The notes below the pieces were generated by a model. The model worked only from the letters and a program-made list of their open reading frames with translations, did no database searches and was not told the DNA's origin. A program made the position numbers and the translations under genes. Below, piece after piece: positions 1 to 7,670 of a DNA stretch of 48,063 nucleotides; position 1 is the first letter of the stretch; each line of letters begins with the position of its first letter. The DNA comes from Micromonospora maritima (GTDB taxonomy: Bacteria > Actinomycetota > Actinomycetes > Mycobacteriales > Micromonosporaceae), in the NCBI RefSeq assembly GCF_902825405.1, contig NZ_CADEAU010000004.1, positions 1 through 48,063 on the forward strand. Reading direction: 5' to 3'.

Positions 1-630
1 ACCCGCGCCGTCGAGCCCGCCGGCGGCGTCGGGGCGCTCGCCGGACGGGTGGGGCTCCCCGGACCGCTCGACCCGGCCGGCGAGCCCGACCCGCGTCGTC
101 CCGAACTCCGGCGGCGGGAAGTCGTCGTCGAACGGCCGGTCGTCGAACGTGGCCGGGGCCTGCGCGTCGGGCACCGGTTCGGTCGCCTCGCCGTGCACCC
201 GCTGCTCCGCGTCCGCGTCCTCGACCGAGCTGGTGGCGGCGCGGGGCTGGTTGCGCAGGAAGCGTGCCCGGCCCCGGGACAGGTCGTGCCCGACCGCGAC
301 CGCCTCCAGCTCGTAGAGCGTGCGGTGGGTGCCGGCCTCGTCGGTCCAGTCCCGGGTGTAGAGGCGGCCGGCGACGATCACCGGGTCCCCGACCGCCACC
401 GACGCGGCCACCCCCTCGGCCAGCCGACGCCAGCAGTTGACCCGTACGCGCAGGCTGTTGCCGTCGACCCAGCGGCCGCTGTCGCGGTCGAGCCGGCGGG
501 CGGTCGAGGCGACCTTGAAGTTGGCCACCAGTGTTCCGCTCTGGGTCGTCCGGCGCCATTCCGGCGCGGTCAGCACATTGCCGACGATCGTGGGGGATGG
601 CGAACACCCATCAGGCTCGCCGTCCCCCAC
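1..630 (-). CDS. ssb: single-stranded DNA-binding protein, prophage-split hybrid, 3' end off window
   Basis: The frame is open from a GTG at 630 to base 1 and runs off the left edge. From about residue 15 it reads as an SSB OB-fold: TIVGNVLTAPEWRR, then LVANFKVASTARR, WVDGNSLRVRVNCWRR and DPVIVAGRLYTRDW, followed by a disordered acidic tail. SSBs coat single-stranded DNA in replication and repair. It is not next to rpsF/rpsR, so it may be a second paralogue. The first ~13 codons (VGDGEPDGCSPSP) are phage sequence, not SSB. The true start, MFDTYVTI behind GGAGGGGCG, lies beyond the prophage at 46242-46265, and joining the two at the shared GATCGTG core restores MFDTYVTIVGNV. No clear ribosome binding site precedes GTG 630, but it lies 4 nt after the stop of the phage gene at 635, so coupled translation is possible. 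Function of the hybrid is uncertain. Confidence 0.85.
   Translation of the reverse strand, partial: MGDGEPDGCSPSPTIVGNVLTAPEWRRTTQSGTLVANFKVASTARRLDRDSGRWVDGNSLRVRVNCWRRLAEGVAASVAVGDPVIVAGRLYTRDWTDEAGTHRTLYELEAVAVGHDLSRGRARFLRNQPRAATSSVEDADAEQRVHGEATEPVPDAQAPATFDDRPFDDDFPPPEFGTTRVGLAGRVERSGEPHPSGERPDAAGGLDGAG
586..592. other. attL core, left prophage junction
   Basis: GATCGTG is the 7-bp sequence shared with 46242-46248. To its left is ssb coding sequence (codons GTC GGC AAT on the minus strand). To its right the ssb similarity stops abruptly. Joining the left host flank to the right host flank across one copy restores an uninterrupted ssb start. A short core of this kind fits a serine integrase. 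The exact crossover dinucleotide cannot be read from sequence alone. Confidence 0.85.
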
Positions 631-634
631 GAGG

Positions 635-1123
635 CTAGTTGTGCTGGCTGCGGCCTTGCTGCTCGCCCCCGTTGAGCTTGCGTTTGATGCTGCGCAGGGC
701 GGCGAGGGTGTCGGGGTCGACGCCGGTGGGCAGGGGCACCGTGTCGTGTTCCCCGCCGACGGCGACCATCCGGGGCTGTTCGGTGCGGGCCCGGCCGGGC
801 AGGTAGGTGACGCTCGGCGGGGTATCGCGGACGGTCTTCTCGATGCGCTCGGCGATCTGGTCGGCTTTCCGGTCGAGTTCGGCGGTGATGAAACGCCGGA
901 GTCTGCCCTCGGCGCAGCGGGTCATCCAGCCGCAGGCCCCGACAGTGAACACGGATACGGCGATGGCGTAGGCGCCCCGGTTGATGTCTATCGGGGTGGT
1001 GGTGTCGAGAACGTACGCGATGAGTGCAGCGCTGATGGCGCCGGCGGAGATGACGATGAACGGGATGCCGCGCACGCTGTCGCGGTCGTCGGTGCTGGTG
1101 GACGCGTCTCGGGTGCCGCACAT
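635..1123 (-). CDS. two-helix membrane protein at prophage left end
   Basis: A 162-aa protein. The ATG at 1123 has GGAG about 9 nt upstream and was preferred over an upstream in-frame start. A short polar N-terminus is followed by two hydrophobic segments (about residues 17-42 and 49-68) with a short loop. A long cytoplasmic-looking tail follows, with a charged helix (ITAELDRKADQIAERIEK) and a Pro-rich region. No family is recognised. It is the last phage gene before attL and its TAG stop ends 4 nt before the GTG that reopens ssb, so it may drive ssb expression. It follows the secreted Pro-rich gene and could belong to the transfer or surface module. Confidence 0.7.
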   Translation of the reverse strand: MCGTRDASTSTDDRDSVRGIPFIVISAGAISAALIAYVLDTTTPIDINRGAYAIAVSVFTVGACGWMTRCAEGRLRRFITAELDRKADQIAERIEKTVRDTPPSVTYLPGRARTEQPRMVAVGGEHDTVPLPTGVDPDTLAALRSIKRKLNGGEQQGRSQHN

Positions 1124-1268
1124 GGGTTGTTCACTCCGATCGAGTTGTGCTTGGGACGGGGATCGGAGGCGGGTGTTGCGGGTTCCGCCCTGCCTCCTGC
1201 CGGGGCCCGGGTTGCGGTCGGGTGCCGGCGCGGTGCCCACCGGTCGGGGTGGTGGGCAGGGGGCGGGC

Positions 1269-2501
1269 TCAGGCGGGGCCGGGCTCGATCGCGGTGTGCC
1301 GTGAGGCGGGCAGGTGGGATCGGGCGCGCAGGTGGTGCAGCTGGTCGAGCGTCGGCTGGGCGAGCATCGACGTGACGTCGCCGAGCGGCTGCCCGTGCTG
1401 CTGGCCGGTGTTGCTGGTGGTGGTGGCGTCGGTGCAGGCGCTGCCGTTGTCGTGCTGGCCGGGTTTCGGGCATCCGGGCGCCGACTTCACGCCGCCGCGG
1501 AGGCCGCGTTTGGTGAGCCGGTGCCGTTCGAGCACGGTCCGGTAGTCGACGTGCGTCTCCGCGCCCTGGTCGGCGGGGTCGGTGCAGTCGGGTGGCGGCA
1601 GGTTCTCGAGGGCGGCGCCGGGCATCTCGCCGACGGTGGCCTCTGTCGGCTGGTCGACGGCTTCGGCGATGGTGGGGCCGATGGGGATGGGCAGCGCGAC
1701 CGGCGTCGGGGTGGGTGCCGCGGGGGTGGTGTAGGGCTGGCCGGTGGGGGGTTGGGCGGTGTCGTCGTCGGCGCCGGGCAGGGTGGCCGGGTTGGTGGCG
1801 GGGAGGGTGACGACGATGTCGACGACCGGCGTCTTCACCTCGAGGGCGGGTGCCGGTTCGGTCGGCGCCGGGGTCGGCTCCGTGCCGAGGTCGACCTCGA
1901 CGGGCGGCACAACCTCGTCGACCACCTCGACGACGTCTTCGACCGCCTGGCAGATGCCGTCAACGAGCGGGACGTCGCACAACGGTGTTGTCGGCGTCGT
2001 CGGCTCGGCGGGGGTGGTCGGCTCGGGCGCCGGGGTGTCGGCGGGCTCCGGGGTCGGCTCGGCCTGGTCGGTGTCGCGGTCCTCGACCGGCGTGGTCGGC
2101 TCGGGCTGCGGGTCGGCGGGCTTCGACGGCTCGGGCTCCGGGTCGGGTTCGCGGGTCGGCTCGGGCTTCGGCTCAGGCTTGCTGCTCGGCTCCGGGTCCG
2201 GCTCCGCCGGCGGCGGGGTGGGCTTGTCGGCAGGCTCGTCCTTCGCCGGCTCCGGCTCGGGCTTCGGCTTCGGTGCTTCGACCTTGACCGGCGCGGCGTC
2301 GACCACCGCGTCGAGCGCCTTGCGGACGGGCTTGCCGGGCAGACCGCGGTCGAGCACACCCCCCGGGCGCTCGGCCACGGCCGCCGGCTTGTCGTCCGCG
2401 CGGGCGGTGTTGGTGGTGGCGTCGTAGGCGGCGAGGCCGGCGATGCCGACGGTGGTGAAGGCGGCGGCCATGAGCCAGCGGCGGATCGTCGTTCGGGTCA
2501 T
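1269..2501 (-). CDS. secreted Pro/Glu-rich repeat protein
   Basis: A 410-aa protein. The ATG at 2501 is chosen because GGGGGAGGTGACG lies just before it and a signal peptide starts there: MTRTTIRRW, then the hydrophobic stretch LMAAAFTTVGIAGLAA, then a polar region. Residues ~65-185 are an irregular array of PEP, PDPEP and PTP units alternating with Lys/Asp, typical of a stiff wall-spanning linker. Next comes LCDVPLVDGICQAVEDVVEVVDEVV with two Cys, then more Pro-rich sequence and a His/Arg-rich end with two further Cys. It has no LPXTG motif or transmembrane anchor. Family unknown; a cell-surface or secreted role is inferred, perhaps in mating contact or surface alteration of the lysogen. It lies between the FtsK module and attL. 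Confidence 0.75.
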   Translation of the reverse strand: MTRTTIRRWLMAAAFTTVGIAGLAAYDATTNTARADDKPAAVAERPGGVLDRGLPGKPVRKALDAVVDAAPVKVEAPKPKPEPEPAKDEPADKPTPPPAEPDPEPSSKPEPKPEPTREPDPEPEPSKPADPQPEPTTPVEDRDTDQAEPTPEPADTPAPEPTTPAEPTTPTTPLCDVPLVDGICQAVEDVVEVVDEVVPPVEVDLGTEPTPAPTEPAPALEVKTPVVDIVVTLPATNPATLPGADDDTAQPPTGQPYTTPAAPTPTPVALPIPIGPTIAEAVDQPTEATVGEMPGAALENLPPPDCTDPADQGAETHVDYRTVLERHRLTKRGLRGGVKSAPGCPKPGQHDNGSACTDATTTSNTGQQHGQPLGDVTSMLAQPTLDQLHHLRARSHLPASRHTAIEPGPA

Positions 2502-2858
2502 GTCGTCACCTCCCCCCACGGTGGTGATCTTCCCGGTCTGATCGGTGGGACTTGTGTGGGTGACTGGCTGGCTGCTCAACCGGTCGCCGTGGTTGTCGTC
2601 AGGCAAGGAGTGTCGCGTGCCTGGCCGTGAGCTGTACATCGTCGTATAGGTGGGCGGGATTCGCACCCTCTGGTGATCGCGCGTGTCCGTACGGTCAGCA
2701 TGATCACGGTTGATGTGTCCGTTTTTGTGGCAGCTACTCGAGGGTTGGTTTCGCACCATCCGCCAGATCGTCTGAGTAGATCGTCATCGGGCGTTGAGTA
2801 GATCCCGGGCAAGCGTAAGGCCCCGGTGCGACGACCAGGGCCCAACGCGCGTGCGAGG
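2502..2858. other. intergenic region between surface gene and FtsK module
   Basis: A 357-base stretch with no convincing gene. It must hold the leader and promoter of the leftward gene starting at 2501 and the end of transcription from the gene ending at 2859. The 10-bp direct repeat TGAGTAGATC occurs at 2773-2782 and 2795-2804, 22 bp apart, a possible protein-binding site. I see no clear GC stem with a T-run. Confidence 0.5.
2773..2804. repeat. direct repeat TGAGTAGATC x2
   Basis: Two exact 10-bp copies (2773-2782, 2795-2804) spaced 22 bp start to start, about two helical turns, in a non-coding stretch upstream of the secreted-protein gene. The geometry suits a dimeric regulator, but the function is unknown. 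Confidence 0.5.
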
Positions 2859-3119
2859 TCAGGACGCCGCCTTGCGGACCCGGGCGAACCGGTTCCACAC
2901 GCGGCGCCCAATCCGGAGCCGGCGGCCGGGCGAGCGCCGGCACCACCAGCAGTCGCGGAACACCTTGCCGTCGTCGCGGTAGTGGTTCCCGGTGCCCTTG
3001 CAACACCAGCACGGCGCCCACGGCCGCCAGCGCCAGGACGCCACCTTGACGGCGATGAAGACGACCACCGCGAGGGTGGCCAACACCCACCCAGGTGCCG
3101 AGGCGATCAGGTCTCTCAC
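2859..3119 (-). CDS. single-pass membrane protein with CxxC zinc-type pairs
   Basis: An 86-aa protein from the GTG at 3119, preceded by GGGAGGGCCT; an in-frame start at 3173 is possible but has no such site. The N-terminus (VRDLIASAPGWVLATLAVVV) forms one transmembrane helix. A Trp-rich basic domain follows with CWCC and CWWC pairs around KGTGNHYRDDGKVFRD, resembling a DnaJ-type zinc ribbon (CxxCxGxG). The C-terminus is Arg-rich. It lies directly downstream of the FtsK gene and is probably part of the transfer-like module, but the exact role is unknown. Confidence 0.65.
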   Translation of the reverse strand: MRDLIASAPGWVLATLAVVVFIAVKVASWRWRPWAPCWCCKGTGNHYRDDGKVFRDCWWCRRSPGRRLRIGRRVWNRFARVRKAAS

Positions 3120-3204
3120 AGGCCCTCCCAGGGCGGTTTCGAGGGGTCGGGCCTGCGGGCGTGCTATCCGCAATCCCGCAGGTCACAGCGCCTTTAGGGC
3201 GCTA

Positions 3205-3232
3205 GCGGGCGCGCTATCGATAGCGCGCCCGC
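3205..3232. repeat. perfect 28-bp palindrome downstream of ftsK-like gene
   Basis: The arm GCGGGCGCGCTATC (3205-3218) is followed with no spacer by its exact reverse complement (3219-3232). It lies 6 bp beyond the FtsK-like stop at 3239. Further GCTATC copies occur at 3163-3168 and 3235-3240. There is no T-run and no loop, so it is a poor intrinsic terminator and could be a protein-binding site. It also lies upstream of the gene starting at 3119. Confidence 0.75.
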
Positions 3233-3238
3233 CCGCTA

Positions 3239-5335
3239 TCAGTCCGCGATCTCGCGGGGCTTCGCGCCGGCGTCGAGAGCGGCCTGGAGGGTGTCCAGCC
3301 GCACCCCGTACTTCGTCCACCCGCGGCCCTCCGGGTGCGGGTTGCCGGTCCACATCCCGTCGAGCTTGCGGTGGATGCTGACCGTCTTCACGCCGGTGGC
3401 CTTCAGCGCGGCGCCCAGCGTAGTGACCGTCCAGTCGCCGTAGATTTCCGGACGCAACCGCTGGAGCCGGTCGACGATCAGCTCCGACCACAGGGCCTCC
3501 TCGCTGCCCGGCCAGACGGCGCGGATGTCGGCCAGCAGGTTGTACGCCTTCACCTTCGGGGCGGGTTCGTCCAGGTCAGGCATGGTGCCGGCGCCCTGCC
3601 GGTGCCGGATGGCGTGCTCGACGATGCGCTTCGCCGCCGGCCCGTCGACCTTGTACGTGCGGCACGACACCGGCTTGCCGAGGCCCACCAGCCAGCCCCA
3701 GCCGTAGTCCTCGTCACCGAACATCGTGGCGCGGATGCCCTGCTTGTACATGCTGGTGCCCAGCACCATGTCGTTCTCGACCTGGCCGGTGACCCGCAGG
3801 CAGAACCGCACGCCGGCGTTCGCGGACACGCCCTTGGGCAGGGAGTCCTTGTCGGGACGCTGGGTGGCCAGCAGCAGGATGATGCCGAGCGCCCGGCCCA
3901 GCTTGATGACCTTCTCGGCCAGGTCGCCGGCCTCCTTGCCGAACTCGCCGTGCGCGAACAGCTCCTGGCACTCGTCGATGAACGCGACAACCGGGTGAAG
4001 GCCCAGGTCAGGCATGCTGGCCAGCTCGCGGGTGACCTTGTTCTCGGGAGCCTTCCCGGCGCGGGCCATCCGCTTGATGACGGCGCCGCGGCGGACGCAT
4101 TCAGTGCGCAGCCAGCGCAGCATCTCCAGCGCCTCTTCAACGGTGTCGTCGTCGGCGCCGGACCCGAACTTCGTGCAGATGGGCTCCAGCATGTCGAGGT
4201 CGCCGGTGCCCTTCAGTTCGTAGCCGATCAGCTCGGCTGTCGGGTCGAGGGAGGCGGCGAGCAGCGGCAGGCGCAGAGAGAACGTCTTCCCGGCACCGGG
4301 CATGGCCCCGAACAGCCAGTTGCGGTACATCAGCGACCCGTTGATCGGACGCAGCCGCGGGTCGGCTGCGAACGGGAACGGCTTGAAGATGTCCACCTTG
4401 GCACCCTTGAGCAGCGGCCACGGCGGCTGCTTCATCGCACTGGCGGGCTGGTAGCCCTGCCAGATGGCGAGCCGGCCCGGGTGGGCCTTCGGCATGGTCT
4501 CCGGCCACACCTGGTCGACCGGCACCCGCAGCCCGGACGCGAGCCGGGAGCGGCGCTCGATGACGTCGACAGCGTCCACGCCGGGCGGCAGGTCGACGAC
4601 GGCGAGCTGGCCGGGCCCGTCGCGGTGGATTTCCTGCGGGAACGTGATCTGCTCGGGCTCCTTCAGTCCGGCGATGCCGCACGACAGGATCGCCGAGCGG
4701 ACCAGCTCGGCGGTGAGCCGCCGGTACTGCGGCTTCACGACAGCGGGGCTGACGATCGGCTTGTCGGCGGGCCGCCCGTACCGCGCCAGCAGCGGCACGA
4801 CAACCGCCGCGACGACGCCGCTGTACCAGCCGGGCGACACCGCCAGCACCACGCCGCCAACGAGCACGCCGGTGGCGCCTGCGCCGAGGACGACACCGCG
4901 GTACAGGCGTGTCGCCTTCGCCTCGCGGTGCAACTTCATCCACGCGTCGGGGTCGTTGCGGGTGGCAGCCTCCTGGCGTAGCGGTTCCTGTTCGAGGACG
5001 AGCCACCACTTGAGGAGCTTCCCGACGAGGCGGATGGCACCCCAGCACGCCCACAGGAGGGCGAGGGGGACGTACCAGAGCGGGGTGCGTACCGCGTGGT
5101 AGGCGGCGACGTGCCCGGCCCGGCCGGCGGTCTGCTTGACGGTGGGGGCGAGGTTTCCCTTGCGCAGGCCTGCGGGCACGATCGGGCGCCGCTCGGCGGG
5201 CTTGCCGACGATGGCAGCGAACACGGGCTTGCGTTCAGGCTGGTCGACGGGCGGGCCTTCGGGGGCGGGGGTGATGTCGACGGTCTCGTGGTCGTCGTCG
5301 TCCGGGTGCCGGGGGTGCGGGATGTGGTCGGTCAT
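3239..5335 (-). CDS. FtsK/SpoIIIE-family DNA translocase (TraB-like)
   Basis: A 698-aa ATP-driven double-stranded DNA pump. A disordered acidic N-terminus is followed by hydrophobic segments at ~88-108 and ~148-188, a mid domain, and then the motor. Walker A is GAMPGAGKT (343-351), Walker B is VVAFIDE (449-455) and the sensor-like ATQRPD is at 490-495. The C-terminal ~100 residues form a small helical domain (LRPEIYGDWTVTTLGAALKA), plausibly the DNA-recognising winged helix. In actinomycete conjugative elements this family (TraB, TraSA) moves double-stranded DNA between mycelial cells. Its neighbour at 5341 is a DUF2637/SpdB-like gene, the usual AICE pairing. A full-length motor inside a complete siphoviral prophage is unusual. 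Host-type FtsK is unlikely because it lacks the four-helix N-terminus and the long linker. Confidence 0.88.
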   Translation of the reverse strand: MTDHIPHPRHPDDDDHETVDITPAPEGPPVDQPERKPVFAAIVGKPAERRPIVPAGLRKGNLAPTVKQTAGRAGHVAAYHAVRTPLWYVPLALLWACWGAIRLVGKLLKWWLVLEQEPLRQEAATRNDPDAWMKLHREAKATRLYRGVVLGAGATGVLVGGVVLAVSPGWYSGVVAAVVVPLLARYGRPADKPIVSPAVVKPQYRRLTAELVRSAILSCGIAGLKEPEQITFPQEIHRDGPGQLAVVDLPPGVDAVDVIERRSRLASGLRVPVDQVWPETMPKAHPGRLAIWQGYQPASAMKQPPWPLLKGAKVDIFKPFPFAADPRLRPINGSLMYRNWLFGAMPGAGKTFSLRLPLLAASLDPTAELIGYELKGTGDLDMLEPICTKFGSGADDDTVEEALEMLRWLRTECVRRGAVIKRMARAGKAPENKVTRELASMPDLGLHPVVAFIDECQELFAHGEFGKEAGDLAEKVIKLGRALGIILLLATQRPDKDSLPKGVSANAGVRFCLRVTGQVENDMVLGTSMYKQGIRATMFGDEDYGWGWLVGLGKPVSCRTYKVDGPAAKRIVEHAIRHRQGAGTMPDLDEPAPKVKAYNLLADIRAVWPGSEEALWSELIVDRLQRLRPEIYGDWTVTTLGAALKATGVKTVSIHRKLDGMWTGNPHPEGRGWTKYGVRLDTLQAALDAGAKPREIAD

Positions 5336-5340
5336 GGTGG

Positions 5341-6771
5341 TCAGTTCTCCTGGCTGGCGGGCTTGGGCCAGTGCCGCTGCACGGTGCGCTCGCTGACGCC
5401 GAGCTTCTTGGCGACCTGCTCCTGCGTCATGTCGGGGTGCTTGGCGCGCAGCGCGGCGACCCGCTCGGCGGTGGTCTGTCGGGTCTTGGTGTCGGGGCGG
5501 GTGGCGACCCGTCGGGTGATGCGCGTGGCGGGTGCGGTGGCGGCCACGGTGGCGGGCTGCCTGTCGGGCGCCCTGTCGGGCTCGGTGTCGGGTGTCGGGT
5601 GCGCCACGATGGCAGCCGGTGTCGGGTCAGGCTGTCGGGGCGATGGCGGGTTGACGGCGGCCGGCGTGTCGGGTCGGGTGGCGGGTTCGGAGGTCGCCAC
5701 GACGAGCGCCTCCAGGTCGTCACCGTGACGCGCCGGCGGCGCCGCGATGGCGACCGGCGGAAGGTCGAGCGGCATCGTCGCCGCCAGAGCGCGCACCCGC
5801 TCCGTCGCCCGGCGGGTGTCGGCCAGCGCGTTGTCGATGGCGGCCTGCTCGTCGACCGTCATCTGGCCGACCAGCGGCCGACCGGCGAGCAGCCTCACCG
5901 CCGCCCGCACCCGGCCCGGCGCCGGACGATCCGCCCGTCGCTCGGCCAGCTTGCGCCGGCGGTCCCGGTTGTAGCCCTCCCACGCCCGCCGCGGGTCACG
6001 CTCGTAGTGGTCGATGCTCCACCGCTTCGCCAGCCACGCCCGCACCGGGAACGCCCGACGCCGCTGCGGGGAGAACTCCACCCCACCCTCGTCGATCAGG
6101 TCGGCGTCCTCGGCCAGCAGCTGCACGTGCTGGGCCCGCCGGGTGTGCAGACCCCACAGCCACGGCGACAGCAGCGACAGCAACGCGAACGCCACCGCCG
6201 CCGCCGTCGGCGCCATGCCCTCGCCGGCGAAGTGCGCGTAGTTGATGGCGGCCACCACGGCGGCGATCGTCCACGACGCGCGGCGCAGCGAAGCGGCGGT
6301 GGCGTGTGCCTTCAGCAGCAGCGCGTCGTGGGCGTGCCACTGCACGTACACCGCCACCGACTCCATGGCGATGGCGAACGCGACCGCGAACGTCAGCTTC
6401 GACGCCGCGTTCCACGCCTCGGGGGCGATGTGTTCGTAGGCGTAGGCGGCCTGCGCGTAGGCGGCACCGCCGTTGATGAGCAGCAGCGGGAGCACCGGGC
6501 GCAGCTTCGCCGTGAACTCGGCCCGCGATGCCCGACGCCGGTCGCGTCGCTCGGCCTGCTCGGCGCGGCGGGCCAGGTCGCGGCGGCGCTTCTCCTGCTC
6601 GTCGGCGATGGCCTGCTGCCGGGTGAACTCGGCGTCGGCGGCCTGCCGCTCGCGCTGGATCTGCGCCTCTACGCGGACGCGCTCCAGGTCGGCGCGGGCC
6701 TGCTCCCGGGCGGCCTCGGCCCGGGCTCTCTCCAGCTCCGGGTCCGCCGGAGCGCGTCGGAAGGTGATCAT
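5341..6771 (-). CDS. DUF2637 (SpdB-like) membrane protein with coiled coil and C-terminal HTH
   Basis: A 476-aa protein whose start overlaps the upstream stop (ATGA). Residues ~8-88 are a highly charged Ala/Arg/Glu coiled coil. Residues ~92-200 hold about four hydrophobic segments (LPLLLINGGAAYAQAAYA, LTFAVAFAIAMESVAVYV, ASWTIAAVVAAINYAHFAG, AAAVAFALLSLLSPWLWGL), the DUF2637 pattern. A long Pro/Thr-rich region leads to a C-terminal helix-turn-helix (~435-470: MTQEQVAKKLGVSERTVQRHW). DUF2637 proteins often neighbour TraB in AICEs and are linked to intramycelial plasmid spreading. The stop is 5 nt before the FtsK-like start, so the two are co-translated. The membrane-plus-HTH layout suggests DNA tethering. 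Confidence 0.82.
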   Translation of the reverse strand: MITFRRAPADPELERARAEAAREQARADLERVRVEAQIQRERQAADAEFTRQQAIADEQEKRRRDLARRAEQAERRDRRRASRAEFTAKLRPVLPLLLINGGAAYAQAAYAYEHIAPEAWNAASKLTFAVAFAIAMESVAVYVQWHAHDALLLKAHATAASLRRASWTIAAVVAAINYAHFAGEGMAPTAAAVAFALLSLLSPWLWGLHTRRAQHVQLLAEDADLIDEGGVEFSPQRRRAFPVRAWLAKRWSIDHYERDPRRAWEGYNRDRRRKLAERRADRPAPGRVRAAVRLLAGRPLVGQMTVDEQAAIDNALADTRRATERVRALAATMPLDLPPVAIAAPPARHGDDLEALVVATSEPATRPDTPAAVNPPSPRQPDPTPAAIVAHPTPDTEPDRAPDRQPATVAATAPATRITRRVATRPDTKTRQTTAERVAALRAKHPDMTQEQVAKKLGVSERTVQRHWPKPASQEN

Positions 6772-7085
6772 CGGTTCGCGGGCTCCTTGATGCGGAGGTC
6801 GGCGAGGGTCATGTCGGACGTGTGCTGCGGCAGCTCACCCGCCGGGCGCCGGGCGGGCACCACGGGGCGGAGCATCCACCGGTGTCGGGCGGTGCGGTAG
6901 CCGCGGCGGGCCAGCCGCCACGCACGGGGCGTCGCCCACTTCCCGGCGAGGATCAGCAGCACCAGGGCGAGCTGCACGGCGCGGGCGGCGGTCTTCAGCA
7001 GCCACAGCAGCATCTGCCAGGACAGGGCGGCGAGGAACGTGCCGGTGCCGCCGTTGCAGCCGCACTTGCCGTTGATCGTGCACAT
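6768..7085 (-). CDS. small Spd-like membrane protein with Cys-rich N-terminus
   Basis: A 105-aa protein whose ATG overlaps the stop of the 39-aa gene upstream. The N-terminus MCTINGKCGCNGG has three Cys, followed by one or two hydrophobic helices (TFLAALSWQMLLWLLK and AVQLALVLLILAG). An Arg-rich cytoplasmic region (AWRLARRGYRTARHRWMLRP) and a polar tail follow. No family is recognised. Its place in a run of five small genes feeding into DUF2637 and FtsK by 4-nt overlaps matches the spd gene strings of actinomycete plasmids. Confidence 0.75.
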   Translation of the reverse strand: MCTINGKCGCNGGTGTFLAALSWQMLLWLLKTAARAVQLALVLLILAGKWATPRAWRLARRGYRTARHRWMLRPVVPARRPAGELPQHTSDMTLADLRIKEPANR

Positions 7086-7204
7086 CAGCGGGCCGCCTTC
7101 GTGCAGGTCTTGACGTGCTCCTTCATGGCCTTCGTCAGCGCCTGCGGCGTGGTGCCGTCCGGGATGACGAGCACGCCGCACGCCTTGCAGGTCCAGAGGG
7201 TCAT
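7085..7204 (-). CDS. 39-aa zinc-finger-like mini-protein
   Basis: The reading frame MTLWTCKACGVLVIPDG runs on to KAMKEHVKTCTKAAR, a CxxC plus HxxxC arrangement that would bind one zinc ion. The start overlaps the previous stop (ATGA at 7201-7204) and its stop overlaps the next start (7085), which argues strongly for translation despite the length. Function unknown. Such micro zinc fingers occur among plasmid-transfer and phage genes and may bind DNA or mediate assembly. Confidence 0.65.
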   Translation of the reverse strand: MTLWTCKACGVLVIPDGTTPQALTKAMKEHVKTCTKAAR

Positions 7205-7449
7205 CGGGCCAGCTCCTTCCGGGCGGGCTGCGTCCGGCGCTGCTGCTGCGGCACCTGCCCGGCGGCCTGCGACGGCGCGGACGCGTCCGCACCCACCAGC
7301 AGGGACACCCCGGCGACCAGGAACGGGGCGACACCGGCGGCCTGCAACAGCAGCCCCGGCTCCCCGGCGGGCAAGTTCACGGCGACCTCCCACACGGCGG
7401 TGGTCAGACCGGCGCACACGACGTGGGCGGCGATGGTGCGGGCGTTCAT
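7201..7449 (-). CDS. small membrane protein (Spd-like)
   Basis: An 82-aa protein. The ATG at 7449 has GGAGG about 8 nt upstream. Two hydrophobic stretches (about residues 5-24, TIAAHVVCAGLTTAVWEVAV, and 31-52, LLLQAAGVAPFLVAGVSLLVG) predict a helical hairpin, followed by a Gln/Arg-rich cytoplasmic tail. The start overlaps the upstream stop (ATGA) and the stop overlaps the 39-aa gene. No family is recognised; membership of the transfer-type membrane gene string is inferred from position and topology. Confidence 0.7.
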   Translation of the reverse strand: MNARTIAAHVVCAGLTTAVWEVAVNLPAGEPGLLLQAAGVAPFLVAGVSLLVGADASAPSQAAGQVPQQQRRTQPARKELAR

Positions 7450-7670
7450 CGGATCGACCTCCGGAGAGCGATGCGGGCGGTCAGGGCCGAGCGGCGCAGC
7501 GTGCGCAGCGCGTGGTCCTCGACGTCGTTGGTGGGCTGGGTGGGCCGGTCGAGCAGTCGCACGATCTGGTACAGCTGCTGGTCGACGACCTCGATGGCGC
7601 GGGCGGCCTGGGCGATGCGGTCGGCGGCGGTCTGCGGCGGCGCGGGACGCAGGCGGTGGATCAGGCTCAC
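7446..7670 (-). CDS. small soluble alpha-helical protein
   Basis: A 74-aa protein from a GTG that overlaps the upstream stop by 4 nt. It is predicted to be mostly helical, with a central amphipathic helix (AARAIEVVDQQLYQIVRLL) and a basic C-terminus (TLRRSALTARIALRRSIR). It has no Cys, no membrane segment and no recognised family. Its value is positional: it is co-translated within the string of small genes leading to the DUF2637 and FtsK-like genes. Confidence 0.65.
   Translation of the reverse strand: MSLIHRLRPAPPQTAADRIAQAARAIEVVDQQLYQIVRLLDRPTQPTNDVEDHALRTLRRSALTARIALRRSIR

Noticed and set aside
1-630. A separate phage-encoded ssb gene
   Set aside because: The displaced MFDTYVTI start at 46265 fits this gene exactly across a shared core, so it is the host gene split by the insertion.
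635-1240. Longer start (1240) for the left-end membrane protein
   Set aside because: The first 39 residues are Pro/Arg/Gly-rich with no ribosome binding site, while ATG 1123 has GGAG upstream.
2640-2760. tRNA-like T-arm (minus strand GGGTGCGAATCCCG)
   Set aside because: No matching acceptor, D or anticodon arm at the right distance.
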